Below, piece after piece: positions 51,227-58,047 of a stretch of DNA of 64,000 nucleotides. Location: positions 1 through 64,000 of the forward strand of contig JAWWAC010000006.1 in assembly GCA_033721915.1 (NCBI GenBank), written 5' to 3'. Each line of letters begins with the position of its first letter. The stretch's first letter is position 1. The notes below the pieces were generated by a model. That model had not been told where the DNA came from. It worked only from the letters and a program-made list of their open reading frames with translations, and did no database searches. Origin of the DNA: REBR01 sp033721915. GTDB taxonomy: Bacteria; Pseudomonadota; Gammaproteobacteria; Pseudomonadales; Oleiphilaceae. A program made the translations under genes and the position numbers.

Positions 51227-51901
51227 ATGACCCGAGTCTGTCTGTTTGACGTGAATGAAACACTGCTGGATATCGGCGCCATGGATGAGCCTTTTGCGGC
51301 GCTGTTCGGTGTGGAGGGCGTGCGCCAGGAGTGGTTTGCACAGCTTCTGACCAATGCTTTTGTGGCGACCATCACGGAGCGCTACCAGCCCTTCGGTGAG
51401 ATTGCCGAGGGGGCACTGATGATGGTGGAGGCGCGTCACGGTCGCGACCTGCGGGAAGCGGACAGGAAGGCGCTGCTGGGGGAGATGGCCAGGCTGCCGC
51501 CCCACCCGGAGGTGGTAAGGGCGCTGGAGCAGCTCAGTGACAAGGGCCTGCGACTGGCGGCGCTGACCAATTCCACGGCGGATGTGGCCCACAAGCAGCT
51601 GAGCCATGCGGGGCTGACGAAGTATTTCGAGCAGATCCTGTCGGTGGATGTGGTGCAGCGCCTCAAGCCGGCCATGGAGCCTTACCGCTACGCCGCCAAG
51701 TCACTGGGGGTGGCGGTGGGAGAACTGCGCATGATCGCCGCCCACGCCTGGGACATCGCCGGCGCCAGCGCCGCCGGCTGCACCACCGCCTTCGTCGCCC
51801 GCCCTGGCATGGTCCTGGACCCCCAGGTGGCCACACCGGAGATCGTCGGCGAGAACCTGCAGTCCGTGGCGGACCAGATACTGGCTCTGCCCCGGGGCTG
51901 A
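51227..51901 (+). CDS. HAD-type haloacid dehalogenase (type II)
   Basis: A 224-aa HAD-superfamily hydrolase. Motif I FDVNETLLD carries nucleophile Asp8, motif II is LTNST, and motif III comes from LKPAMEPYRYAA and AAHAWDIAGASAAG. The VNETLLD form and the AAHAWD motif are typical of type II (S)-2-haloacid dehalogenases, which release halide from short 2-haloacids. Substrate use is unverified. AAGGAG nine bases upstream sets the ATG at 51227. It is the last plus-strand gene before the accessory island. Confidence 0.87.
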   Translation: MTRVCLFDVNETLLDIGAMDEPFAALFGVEGVRQEWFAQLLTNAFVATITERYQPFGEIAEGALMMVEARHGRDLREADRKALLGEMARLPPHPEVVRALEQLSDKGLRLAALTNSTADVAHKQLSHAGLTKYFEQILSVDVVQRLKPAMEPYRYAAKSLGVAVGELRMIAAHAWDIAGASAAGCTTAFVARPGMVLDPQVATPEIVGENLQSVADQILALPRG

Positions 51902-51925
51902 CTTCGGCGTTTGGCGCTTTTTGGC

Positions 51926-51946
51926 GATCAATGGGGCCAGAGTCAT
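51926..51946 (+). repeat. Island repeat copy E (left end)
   Basis: GATCAATGGGGCCAGAG followed by TCAT matches the left part of the repeat found five more times to the right. The right palindrome arm is replaced by CATCACC. It lies just after the last flanking plus-strand gene and just before the 3' end of the Nudix gene, so it marks the left end of the island. Confidence 0.6.
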
Positions 51947-51962
51947 CACCGGGGCCAGTCAT

Positions 51963-52451
51963 TCATCCCTTGCGCGTGCTGAGCCAGTCCCGGATCGCCA
52001 GCCCGGTACCAAAGGACCATGGCTTCAGCCTGTCCACCGGTATCACCCGGTATTCGTCCAGTTCCTCATTCAGGGTCACAGTGCCCTTGCCACGCAAGTG
52101 GTAAGCCATAATCACCTGGTTCTGGGTTTCAAATCCGTAGACACCGATAAGACTCTCCAGTGTCAGCGACAGCCCGAGTTCCTCGCGCGCTTCCCGGATG
52201 ACCGCGTCATCAGGGGACTCACCGGCCTCGAGGAAGCCTGTGACGGGGCCGAACAGCCCCGGGGGCCAGCTGCGATTGTGTGCCAGCAACACACCGCCGC
52301 TGACCTCCACAACAGCGGCCACCACCGGCAGTGGGTTGTTGTAATACACAAAATGACAGCCTTCGGCGGGGCATGCCAGTGGCGCCGTCCCATGGCCCGG
52401 CATGGCAGTACCGCATCGGGGGCAGTAATGGAACTTGTCTGGAGACAGCAT
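51963..52451 (-). CDS. Nudix hydrolase with N-terminal zinc ribbon
   Basis: A 162-aa protein. A zinc ribbon (YCPRCGTAM, then CPAEGC) precedes a Nudix domain. The full Nudix box is present, starting GFLEAGESPDDA and ending REAREELGL. This zinc-ribbon plus Nudix layout resembles NADH pyrophosphatase-like (NudC-related) enzymes, but the SQPWPFPxS NADH motif is not seen. The substrate is therefore unknown. AGAGG upstream sets the ATG at 52451. It is the first gene of the minus-strand island. Confidence 0.85.
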   Translation of the reverse strand: MLSPDKFHYCPRCGTAMPGHGTAPLACPAEGCHFVYYNNPLPVVAAVVEVSGGVLLAHNRSWPPGLFGPVTGFLEAGESPDDAVIREAREELGLSLTLESLIGVYGFETQNQVIMAYHLRGKGTVTLNEELDEYRVIPVDRLKPWSFGTGLAIRDWLSTRKG

Positions 52452-52485
52452 AAACAGACCTCTTCTTTTCAGCTGACATTGCGAG

Positions 52486-53157
52486 TCAGTTCCAGGCCGC
52501 TGATCCCACAGCAACGAAGGGTCGGCGCTCTCGGCTGTGCGGTTTACCTGTTTGTCGGCTTTTACCGGCAATCACCTTTGATGCATTGAGCGTGTATGCC
52601 CACCGCCAGCCGAGTTTTTGCAATGGCACAAAACCGTGCTGACGAAGGCATTCAGCCACTTCCCGGGCGCTTTCGAAGTCCGGGTCTGGATGGTGCTCAG
52701 TAATGGACAGCACCCCGTTTGCCTTCAAAACCCGCGCCGCCTCTCTCAGGAATGAGTCCCTCGCCTCAATTTCGCCAAATACAGTGACCATAAACAGGGC
52801 ATCGAAGGACTCGCTTTCGAACGGGAGCGACTGCCCATCGGACTGACAGGTAGAAAAGTGAGTCATTCCCGCAGCCTTCAGCTTGCGCGCACTCTTTTCC
52901 AGCATTCCCTGCTGAATATCGAGAAGCGTCAAAGTGCCCTCCGGAATGCGCCTGGCCACTTCGACGCTGTAATACCCGGAACCCGGCCCGATTTCGAGCA
53001 CATGGGCATCGGGCTTCACTGGCAACCGATCCGCCACTGTCCTGGCAGGCATGATGGCACCGCGCCCCGGCAGATCAAGGATCCAGGCCATCTCGTGGGG
53101 ATAGACGCCACGGCCGAATACGCGGGACCAGAGGTTAAAGCGGTCGGATATCTTCAT
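52486..53157 (-). CDS. Class I SAM-dependent methyltransferase
   Basis: A 223-aa methyltransferase of the UbiE/Methyltransf_11 type. The SAM-binding motif is VLEIGPGSGYYSVEVA near residue 53. The post-I acidic residue lies in LTLLDIQQGML, and SFDALFMVTVFGEI is motif II. The N-terminal MKISDRFNLWSRVFGRGVYPHEMAW is shared with predicted membrane-associated or small-molecule methylases. The substrate is unknown. It is 34 bp upstream of the Nudix gene on the same strand and is more AT-rich than the chromosome to the left. Confidence 0.8.
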   Translation of the reverse strand: MKISDRFNLWSRVFGRGVYPHEMAWILDLPGRGAIMPARTVADRLPVKPDAHVLEIGPGSGYYSVEVARRIPEGTLTLLDIQQGMLEKSARKLKAAGMTHFSTCQSDGQSLPFESESFDALFMVTVFGEIEARDSFLREAARVLKANGVLSITEHHPDPDFESAREVAECLRQHGFVPLQKLGWRWAYTLNASKVIAGKSRQTGKPHSRERRPFVAVGSAAWN

Positions 53158-53220
53158 GAGTTCTCCTGAAAGCCAATACCCGGTACAGCAGCACTGCCAG
53201 GGGCGTACGGCTGTGACATG

Positions 53221-53442
53221 TCATGGACCAGGCGCACAATCCCCGGCCCCTTTTTGAATGGGCGGACAAGGCACCGTGCCGTATGAACAAAAAACACAGC
53301 AGTCTCCATGTCTGGGCTTCAGTAGAACATGGCAGGACTCGCACTCATAAAAATACTGGCATGAGTCGGTCGGCATGGTTTCCGTTTTTTCATGGCCACA
53401 GTGCGGACACTGGATCGTTGATTCCAGGACTGTATTGAGCAA
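53221..53442 (-). CDS. GDCCVxC-motif small cysteine-rich protein
   Basis: A 73-aa protein that only appears complete if a TTG start is used. TTG at 53442 lies eight bases after a perfect AGGAGG. It contains CPHCG (residues 12-16), TMPTDSCQYFYEC, CESC and the hallmark GDCCVFCSYGTVPCPP (46-61). This arrangement defines the GDCCVxC domain family, in which one Cys can be selenocysteine; here all are Cys. Relatives often sit near metal-resistance or transporter genes, but none is adjacent here. A metal-binding or redox role is plausible. The function is unknown. Confidence 0.82.
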   Translation of the reverse strand: MLNTVLESTIQCPHCGHEKTETMPTDSCQYFYECESCHVLLKPRHGDCCVFCSYGTVPCPPIQKGAGDCAPGP

Positions 53443-53502
53443 AACCGTACCCTCCTGAACTTTGAATTTCAGACCCAACCCACTGGAAGAGTCAATGGCG
53501 AG

Positions 53503-53540
53503 CATAGGAGCCAGTGTCATTGGACGCTGGTTTTTGCATG
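53503..53540 (+). repeat. Island repeat copy F
   Basis: CATAGGAGCCAGTG-TCATTGGACGCTGGTTTTTG aligns with copies B and D over the right half (TCATTG, CGCTGGTTT). The left arm has decayed. It lies between the GDCCVxC gene and the end of the higA-like gene, in the same orientation as the other copies. Confidence 0.5.
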
Positions 53541-53614
53541 TTTTCTTCAGTTTCAACGCCCGGCTCACGCGCCGGTTTGAAGTCAGGAATACCGGGGACA
53601 GGTTGCCTGCATGG

Positions 53615-53875
53615 CTATGCGGCTGATTCGTCCTCAATATCCCAGCCTGGAAATACGAGGACGGCAGGGTGACACCGCAAAGCCCTGGCCAGAACCTTGG
53701 CACGGTCTACACCGAGGCGCACGCGGTTATTCTCAATCGCAGAAATGGTGGACTGCGGGATGCCTGTAGCGGTAGCCAGGCCATTCTGACTCATCGCCTG
53801 CAATTCACGCAGAATGCGGACTGACTCACCCACTGAAACCTCAACTCTCTTCCTGGCCTTACGATATTCACTCAT
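53615..53875 (-). CDS. XRE-family antitoxin (HigA-like) of a toxin-first module
   Basis: An 86-aa protein with a helix-turn-helix of the XRE/Cro type (NGLATATGIPQSTISAIENN). The basic N-terminus MSEYRKARKRVEVSVG and an acidic C-terminal tail (DIEDESAA) probably wrap and neutralise the toxin. It begins one base after the toxin stop, so the two are coupled; toxin-before-antitoxin order is typical of higBA. It would also bind the promoter palindrome at 54175-54190. The frame is open upstream but the ATG at 53875 starts the domain. Confidence 0.85.
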   Translation of the reverse strand: MSEYRKARKRVEVSVGESVRILRELQAMSQNGLATATGIPQSTISAIENNRVRLGVDRAKVLARALRCHPAVLVFPGWDIEDESAA

Positions 53876-53876
53876 C

Positions 53877-54158
53877 TCACTTTCTCCCGTAATCGTGGGG
53901 AGTGACTTTCTCAACTTCCACGAGCACCTGATCTTTATCAATACGGTAGATAACAGAGTACTGGATATTGAGTCGCGAGGAACGAAACCCTTTCCATGGG
54001 CCAGACAGGGCTTCATCGTTGAAACCCCGAATATGGCGCAGTCCTTGAGGCCCTGAAATGGCAACAATGTCTTTCCACTTCTCGTACCGTTTCTGGACTT
54101 CTATCGGCGCTGCCGCCAGATTGTTTGCCACCCCCCGGTGCTCAAATATCGCCCACAT
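53877..54158 (-). CDS. RelE/HigB-superfamily toxin
   Basis: A 93-aa basic protein with the fold and patterns of RelE-superfamily mRNA interferases: a helical N-terminus (AAPIEVQKRYEKWKDIV), GLRHIRGFNDEALSGPWKG and strands ending RSSRLNIQYSVIYRID. Conserved basic residues near the end (KVTPHDYGRK) resemble the catalytic region of this group. It would cleave mRNA on ribosomes when not bound by the downstream antitoxin. Its ATG has no Shine-Dalgarno site and lies 7 bp after a -10 box, so the mRNA may be leaderless. Confidence 0.83.
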   Translation of the reverse strand: MWAIFEHRGVANNLAAAPIEVQKRYEKWKDIVAISGPQGLRHIRGFNDEALSGPWKGFRSSRLNIQYSVIYRIDKDQVLVEVEKVTPHDYGRK

Positions 54159-54165
54159 ACCATAA

Positions 54166-54195
54166 ATGATATGTATCCCATTTAAGGGATGTCAA
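54166..54195 (-). promoter_or_regulatory. Promoter and palindromic operator of the higBA-like module
   Basis: On the minus strand -35 TTGACA (54195-54190) and -10 TATCAT (54171-54166) are 18 bp apart. The spacer is filled by the inverted repeat ATCCC-ATTTAA-GGGAT (54175-54190). A site in that position would let the antitoxin or the complex block RNA polymerase, as in other autoregulated toxin-antitoxin operons. Confidence 0.65.
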
Positions 54196-54215
54196 TTTGG
54201 AGTAAGCGTGGTTCC

Positions 54216-54297
54216 TGATCAATGTGATCTGAGTCATTGATCATTGGGCTGGGCGTTTATGTCTATAGAGGGCTGAGAATGGGTGCGTAATGTACCC
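54216..54297 (+). repeat. Island repeat copy A
   Basis: The left part is a perfect inverted repeat, TGATCAATG (54216-54224) with CATTGATCA (54235-54243), around a 10-base loop. It continues as GGCTGGGCGTTT and ends in a second imperfect palindrome GGGTGCGTAATGTACCC (54281-54297). It fills the space between the higBA-like operon and DUF1456. A related fragment (GGGGCTGAAAATGGGTCG) recurs at 54359-54376. Confidence 0.65.
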
Positions 54298-54419
54298 GGG
54301 GGGCACTAGCCACTGGCAACCGGTCCCTCAGGGGGTTAGTCCGGCTTGGAGCCGCGAAGGGGCTGAAAATGGGTCGCCTCACCACCAATTCTTCCGTTGG
54401 CGGGGGGAAATGCACGATT

Positions 54420-54902
54420 CTAGGGTAACTCTGGACCAGTCTCGCCGGGTCTTGATTGACGCTGCAGGCCGAGCAGGAAATTGCGAAGAACCTGATCCTT
54501 GCATTCGCGATAATGCTTGTTGCCGGGCTTGCGGAAAAAAGCACTCAACTCATGCTTGCTTAAATGAAGGCCGGCCAACTCCAGCAGTTGCAGCAGGCCC
54601 TCGGCCTGTAAATTGAGAGCGATGCGCAATTTTTGCAGGACCATGTTATTGGTCAGGCGCTCTTCCAGCGGCGGCTGCGCGCCATCACGCTTGCCCCGTC
54701 TGAAGTTAATAAAGCCATTCAGAAAAGCCACCATGTCAGGGTCCTTCATGGTGAGAAAGCCATCGTCCTCCTCTCTTTTCAACCAGCCGGCGACCTGCTC
54801 TTCGGTCACTTCGGTATCGGCCAGGGCGAGCACGTCGACCACTGCGCTGTCGTTCAGATCAAAGGTATAACGCAGGCGTCGTAAAATATCATTGTTGGTC
54901 AA
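54420..54902 (-). CDS. DUF1456 (YehS-like) protein
   Basis: A 160-aa protein with two copies of the DUF1456 repeat. The first begins MTNNDILRRLRYTFDLNDS and the second NNMVLQKLRIALNLQAEGLL. Each is about 60 residues, mostly helical. E. coli YehS has the same layout and no known function. It is encoded on the minus strand with the DUF3297 gene 33 bp upstream, so the two form one block. The C-terminal RPGETGPELP is a variable tail. Confidence 0.88.
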   Translation of the reverse strand: MTNNDILRRLRYTFDLNDSAVVDVLALADTEVTEEQVAGWLKREEDDGFLTMKDPDMVAFLNGFINFRRGKRDGAQPPLEERLTNNMVLQKLRIALNLQAEGLLQLLELAGLHLSKHELSAFFRKPGNKHYRECKDQVLRNFLLGLQRQSRPGETGPELP

Positions 54903-54935
54903 AAGGCAATTCCCGGTATCAGTCAGGGCAAACGT

Positions 54936-55184
54936 TTATTTGTAAAAGGCCTGAACCTTGCCCTTCATCTTGATCAGCAGTGGCTGCCCACGGCGGTCCA
55001 GCGCTTTGGGTGAGGGGACTTTGATCCAGCCTTCGCTGATGCAATATTCCTCGACGTTGGTCCGCTCTTTACCGTTCACCAGGATGCCAACATCATGTTC
55101 GACAATGGCTTCGTCATAATAGGGGCTGTTGGGATTGGTCGAGAGTCTGTCCGGTAAAGGCGGCAGCGATTGAGTATCGGTCAT
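54936..55184 (-). CDS. DUF3297 family protein
   Basis: An 82-aa small soluble protein matching the DUF3297 family: PPLPDRLSTNPNSPYYDEA, VGILVNGKERTNVEEYCISEGWI and a basic C-terminus. The family occurs across proteobacteria and its role is unknown. GGACCACCCC precedes the ATG, so the ribosome-binding site is weak. It forms a two-gene block with DUF1456 between island repeats A and B. Confidence 0.85.
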   Translation of the reverse strand: MTDTQSLPPLPDRLSTNPNSPYYDEAIVEHDVGILVNGKERTNVEEYCISEGWIKVPSPKALDRRGQPLLIKMKGKVQAFYK

Positions 55185-55275
55185 GGGGTGGTCCTGAGCT
55201 GAAGATGAAGGGGGTCATCTTAGTCAGTTAAGAACGGGCACTCAAGAACCGCTGCAAGGTATACCAACCAGAGTG

Positions 55276-55356
55276 GATCAGTGAGGTCCGAGTCATTGAT
55301 CGCTGGTTTGGGTGTTTGCCTCCTTTGGCAGGCGGGGGTGGGTGCGTCAGGCACCC
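55276..55356 (+). repeat. Island repeat copy B
   Basis: GATCAGTG (55276-55283) and CATTGATC (55294-55301) pair except for one G-T, around a 10-base loop. CGCTGGTTTGGGTGTTTGCC follows. A second palindrome GGTGCGTCAGGCACC lies at 55341-55355. It is the best-preserved full-length copy together with D, and it separates the DUF3297 and DUF2442 blocks. Confidence 0.7.
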
Positions 55357-55401
55357 GCAAAGTGTTGGTTGTTGAGGCTATCCACCATCCCTTGCCGCAG
55401 G

Positions 55402-55668
55402 TTATGTGTTGTCCGACACATTCGGGAAGCGCTCGGTGTGCTCTATAGTCTCTTCTGTCAGATCCACATCAAGGTCAGGCCAATGGAAGTGACCCGGTGC
55501 CACTTCCTCAACATTGAGGATGACCCGAACGGGCTGATCCTTAAACCAGGGGAAATCCGAATAGGGCATGAAAAGCTCACGGTCATGAGCGAGAAGCCAT
55601 ACGCCATGAGCGGAAATAGTTGTCACTTCAACGTCCGAAGTGTTGGCACCAAGCGTTGACAAGCTCAT
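55402..55668 (-). CDS. DUF2442 domain protein
   Basis: An 88-aa protein of the DUF2442 family: VWLLAHDRELFMPYSDFPWFKD and the WPDLDVDLTEETIEH tail are typical. DUF2442 genes are often paired with DUF4160 genes in what look like toxin-antitoxin or DNA-binding modules. Here the ATG lies inside the 3' end of such a DUF4160 frame, but that frame has lost its start. It may therefore be a leftover half-module. Confidence 0.82.
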   Translation of the reverse strand: MSLSTLGANTSDVEVTTISAHGVWLLAHDRELFMPYSDFPWFKDQPVRVILNVEEVAPGHFHWPDLDVDLTEETIEHTERFPNVSDNT

Positions 55669-55810
55669 CTCTGTCGCCCTCCACCAATGCCTCGATCTCT
55701 TTCAGTTGCTGACAGCTATAGCCATGGCTTTTCGCCAGCTCTGTATCCGGCTCTATCCAGAATTTTGCCTCGCCGTCACCAGAAATTACATGAACATGCT
55801 TTCTCGACTC
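55628..55810 (-). pseudogene. DUF4160 gene, 5'-truncated
   Basis: A 60-codon open frame encodes KHVHVISGDGEAKFWIEPD, then a helical end (LKEIEALVEGDRDELVNAW) and a stop. This matches the C-terminal two-thirds of DUF4160 proteins. An in-frame TAA at 55811-55813 precedes it, and no ATG, GTG or TTG occurs before the conserved HVHV motif, so the first 20 or so residues are missing. It overlaps the start of the DUF2442 gene, which is the intact family arrangement. It therefore looks like a decayed partner. Confidence 0.75.
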
Positions 55811-55843
55811 TTACCTCTATGAATGGCCTGACTATGCGCTACT

Positions 55844-56131
55844 TCAGGCCGCAACAAGCTTCTTCACTTTGAGCTCTTTACGGTGTTGCTCAGCGTGCCA
55901 CAGCTCATATTGGGACTGCTGGTTCAGCCAGCTCTCTGCCGAGGTATTGAAGGCGATGGAAAGCCGAATCGCCATTTCGGGGCTGATACCCGCCTTGCCG
56001 TTCAATACAGCGCTCAGAGTTTTGCGGCTGACACCCAATGCCTCTGCAGCCGCCGTAACAGAGAGGCCAAGGGGCTCCAGGCAAAGTTCTCGCAATACTT
56101 CACCAGGGTGGGGAGGGTTGTGCATCAACAT
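55844..56131 (-). CDS. higA: HigA-family antitoxin
   Basis: A 95-aa antitoxin with the HigA hallmark HNPPHPGEVLRELCLEPLG. A helix-turn-helix follows (AAAEALGVSRKTLSAVLNGK), then a C-terminal extension. HigA normally neutralises HigB, encoded just upstream. Here the upstream gene is a RelE-type toxin that already has a ribbon-helix-helix antitoxin. The genes RHH-RelE-HigA run in one direction, with 30 bp between relE and this gene. It may be a second antitoxin or an orphan from another module. Confidence 0.87.
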   Translation of the reverse strand: MLMHNPPHPGEVLRELCLEPLGLSVTAAAEALGVSRKTLSAVLNGKAGISPEMAIRLSIAFNTSAESWLNQQSQYELWHAEQHRKELKVKKLVAA

Positions 56132-56161
56132 TGGCTGTACCTCAGTGGTAATTGCCTCTTG

Positions 56162-56425
56162 TTAGCTGCGTCTGTAAACATGCTTTCGGTGCCCCACCTT
56201 CACAACCGTTACGACAAGGCGCGCATCTTCCACTTCATAGACGATTCGGTAGACACCCTGTCGGACCCGGTAGCGCTCTTGCCCTGAAAGCTTTTCACTC
56301 CCGACCGGGCGGGGATTTTCACGCAGTTTTTCCATGCGGTGAAGGATGCGGGAAACATCCTTTTCCGGAATGGAGCGAAGATCCCTGGAAACAGATTTCT
56401 TGAAGACAAGCTTATAGTTTGCCAT
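56162..56425 (-). CDS. relE: RelE-family toxin
   Basis: An 87-aa mRNA interferase-like toxin starting MANYKLVFKKSVSRDLRSIP. RelE pattern elements are present: LSGQERYRVRQGVYRIVYEV, VVTVVKVGHRKHVYR. Its basic residues (Lys, Arg in the RYRVRQG and GHRKHVYR segments) correspond to the RNA-contacting positions of RelE. Its start overlaps the end of the upstream ribbon-helix-helix antitoxin by 14 bases, ensuring coupled translation. Confidence 0.9.
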   Translation of the reverse strand: MANYKLVFKKSVSRDLRSIPEKDVSRILHRMEKLRENPRPVGSEKLSGQERYRVRQGVYRIVYEVEDARLVVTVVKVGHRKHVYRRS

Positions 56426-56645
56426 GCGCCTTCAAATCATCCAGCAAGGATTCATAGCTCATTGTTGGCTCGGATGCCCGTTCCTCGAATGCCGCCAAGT
56501 CCTCCTGGTCCTCGGCCAATGCAGCACGAACAGCCTCGTTCACGATATCGGACAGGGAGCGGTGCGTATGCGCAGCCTTAAGCCTTAGCGCCGCATGTAG
56601 CTGGGGGTCAAAATAAACCGTAGTACGCTTCGATGTCCCGCTCAT
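56412..56645 (-). CDS. Ribbon-helix-helix antitoxin (RelB/CopG-like)
   Basis: A 77-aa protein. The N-terminal ribbon-helix-helix DNA-binding part is KRTTVYFDPQLHAALRLKAA. An acidic C-terminal region (EDQEDLAAFEERASEP) would bind the toxin. GGAGG with good spacing fixes the ATG at 56645; an in-frame TTG at 56657 lies inside that ribosome-binding site. It is the first gene of the RHH-RelE-HigA set and overlaps relE. Confidence 0.88.
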   Translation of the reverse strand: MSGTSKRTTVYFDPQLHAALRLKAAHTHRSLSDIVNEAVRAALAEDQEDLAAFEERASEPTMSYESLLDDLKAHGKL

Positions 56646-56674
56646 GGCATCCTCCAAGTATCACAATGAGTAAT

Positions 56675-56703
56675 AAATTAGCGTCATGACATCAAAGCGT
56701 CAA
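56675..56703 (-). promoter_or_regulatory. Candidate promoter/operator of the RHH-relE-higA set
   Basis: TTGACG (56703-56698) and TAATTT (56680-56675) on the minus strand are 17 bp apart. The spacer contains the perfect palindrome GTCATGAC (56683-56690), a likely ribbon-helix-helix half-site pair. It lies 30 bp upstream of the antitoxin ATG. Confidence 0.45.
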
Positions 56704-56709
56704 CTATGA

Positions 56710-56752
56710 GTCAATGGAGTTAGAGTCATTGATCGCTGCTTTTGAAGTGGGC
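56710..56752 (+). repeat. Island repeat copy C
   Basis: TCAATG (56711-56716) and CATTGA (56727-56732) form the arms around a 10-base loop, followed by TCGCTGCTTTTGAAGTGGGCC. The second GGTGC palindrome is missing, so this copy is truncated on the right. It lies between the RHH antitoxin promoter and the end of the GST gene. Confidence 0.6.
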
Positions 56753-56776
56753 CTCATGGCTTACTGCTAAAAGAGG

Positions 56777-57610
56777 TTATTCAGCCTTTGAGGAATGAGT
56801 TCCGTGTTGTGAAGAAGCGCCCTCGGTTGAATAGTCGAGAATCGTTTCCCCGGGCATGTTCCCGGCCTGATAGGTCTTGTACAGATACCGGACGATAGCG
56901 GCTGGCGCGCTCGATACAAAGCCGGTGTTGGGATCTTTCAGGCACAGCCGTGCAGAAAGGCCTGCCAACTCTGCAAGCTCAGCCTCTTTGCGGCTACCAC
57001 GCGCGCATGCCTTCCACAGATGAGGCAGCTCCAGGCAGGTGAGCGCATCGAATACCCTGATCGAGCCAGCATTGCCCTGGGCGCCAAGAAAGATGAGCGG
57101 CTCTGCAGGCAGACGGCTCGGCACGCGCAGTACACCAAAGTAGAGCGACAGCCGGAGAGAGTACAGCATCAACTTCGAGATCGGCCGCGACGAGAATGGC
57201 CGCGCCGGGGCACCGCCGCCATAGGTCTCGAGCAGGTAAGTGATGATCGCACCGGAGTCAGACATCCGGGCGCCAGTGTTGGGGTCCTCCATGTACGGAA
57301 ACATCAGTTGTCCGCTCTTCTCCCGGACCTCGGGTCGATAGCGGCTGTCGCCGGCCTTTGCATAAGTCTTGATGGTCACACGCGGTGTCGGATAGACCTG
57401 TGCGTCCAGATCCAGTTCGCTGATCACCGCACGTACGCGCTGGCAGAACGGGCATCCGTTGTATTCGTACAGCACCAGTGGTTTGGCTGCGGGTCTGGCC
57501 GTTGCCTCGACGCTGGCGCCTCGCGCGTGGGTCCAATACGTCAGCAGACGGCAGCTAAGAGAGTGCCATAGGGAATAGAACCGGCCTGTGGGACTGTGGA
57601 AACTCGCCAT
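56777..57610 (-). CDS. Glutathione S-transferase N-terminal domain protein, tandem
   Basis: A 277-aa protein. Residues about 45-130 form a thioredoxin-fold GST N-terminal domain with the active-site-like YEYNGCPFCQRV and the GSH-binding MSDSGAIITYLLETYG. A second, more diverged copy (about 145-255) has LELPHLWKACARGS and SAAPAAIVRYLYKTYQ-like residues, without a CPxC. Tandem GST-N proteins of this kind have a redox role that is not well defined. The first 38 residues are not part of the fold, and the ribosome-binding site before the ATG at 57610 is weak, so the start is uncertain. Confidence 0.75.
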   Translation of the reverse strand: MASFHSPTGRFYSLWHSLSCRLLTYWTHARGASVEATARPAAKPLVLYEYNGCPFCQRVRAVISELDLDAQVYPTPRVTIKTYAKAGDSRYRPEVREKSGQLMFPYMEDPNTGARMSDSGAIITYLLETYGGGAPARPFSSRPISKLMLYSLRLSLYFGVLRVPSRLPAEPLIFLGAQGNAGSIRVFDALTCLELPHLWKACARGSRKEAELAELAGLSARLCLKDPNTGFVSSAPAAIVRYLYKTYQAGNMPGETILDYSTEGASSQHGTHSSKAE

Positions 57611-57744
57611 TTTGCATCTCGTTCTGTTAAGTGAATCCAGTTTACAGCCCGGGAAGTCAGCAGGGTATCCAGCTTTGCGGCCCAGCGCTGCCAACAGGGG
57701 CAGCTTTGAAGTGGGGGAAGTCCACATCCGAGTGACGCGCCTGG

Positions 57745-58047
57745 TCAGGTGTTACCGAGCATGTACGCACGTAGCTGCTGCTCTTCTCGCATGACATAGA
57801 GGACGAGAACACGCTCACCATCCTCACGATAAAAAATGCGACAGGGTGAAACCACCACTTTTCTGTACACCGAATCCGGGAGCTCCGGCGGAATCCGGCC
57901 AGACTGGGGGAAATCTTCCAGGCGCCCGGTCTTATCGACTATTTCCCGGACCAGATGCTTTGCGGCAGCAGGATTATCCAGGGCAATGTACTCGGCAAGG
58001 TCATTCAGTTCCTGAAGTGCGGGCTCCGTCCATATTGTTTCAGCCAT
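57745..58047 (-). CDS. parE: ParE/RelE-superfamily toxin
   Basis: A 100-aa toxin: ETIWTEPALQELNDLAEYIA is the ParE-type N-terminal helix pair. FPQSGRIPPELPDSVYRKVVV and CRIFYREDGERVLVLYVMREE are the conserved sheet residues. ParE toxins poison gyrase, but some relatives cleave mRNA, so the target is uncertain. The gene overlaps the upstream antitoxin by 43 bases. Confidence 0.88.
   Translation of the reverse strand: MAETIWTEPALQELNDLAEYIALDNPAAAKHLVREIVDKTGRLEDFPQSGRIPPELPDSVYRKVVVSPCRIFYREDGERVLVLYVMREEQQLRAYMLGNT

Noticed and set aside
53221..53442. A selenocysteine-containing version of the GDCCVxC protein
   Set aside because: All positions of the motif are ordinary Cys codons and no in-frame UGA or SECIS-like need is seen.
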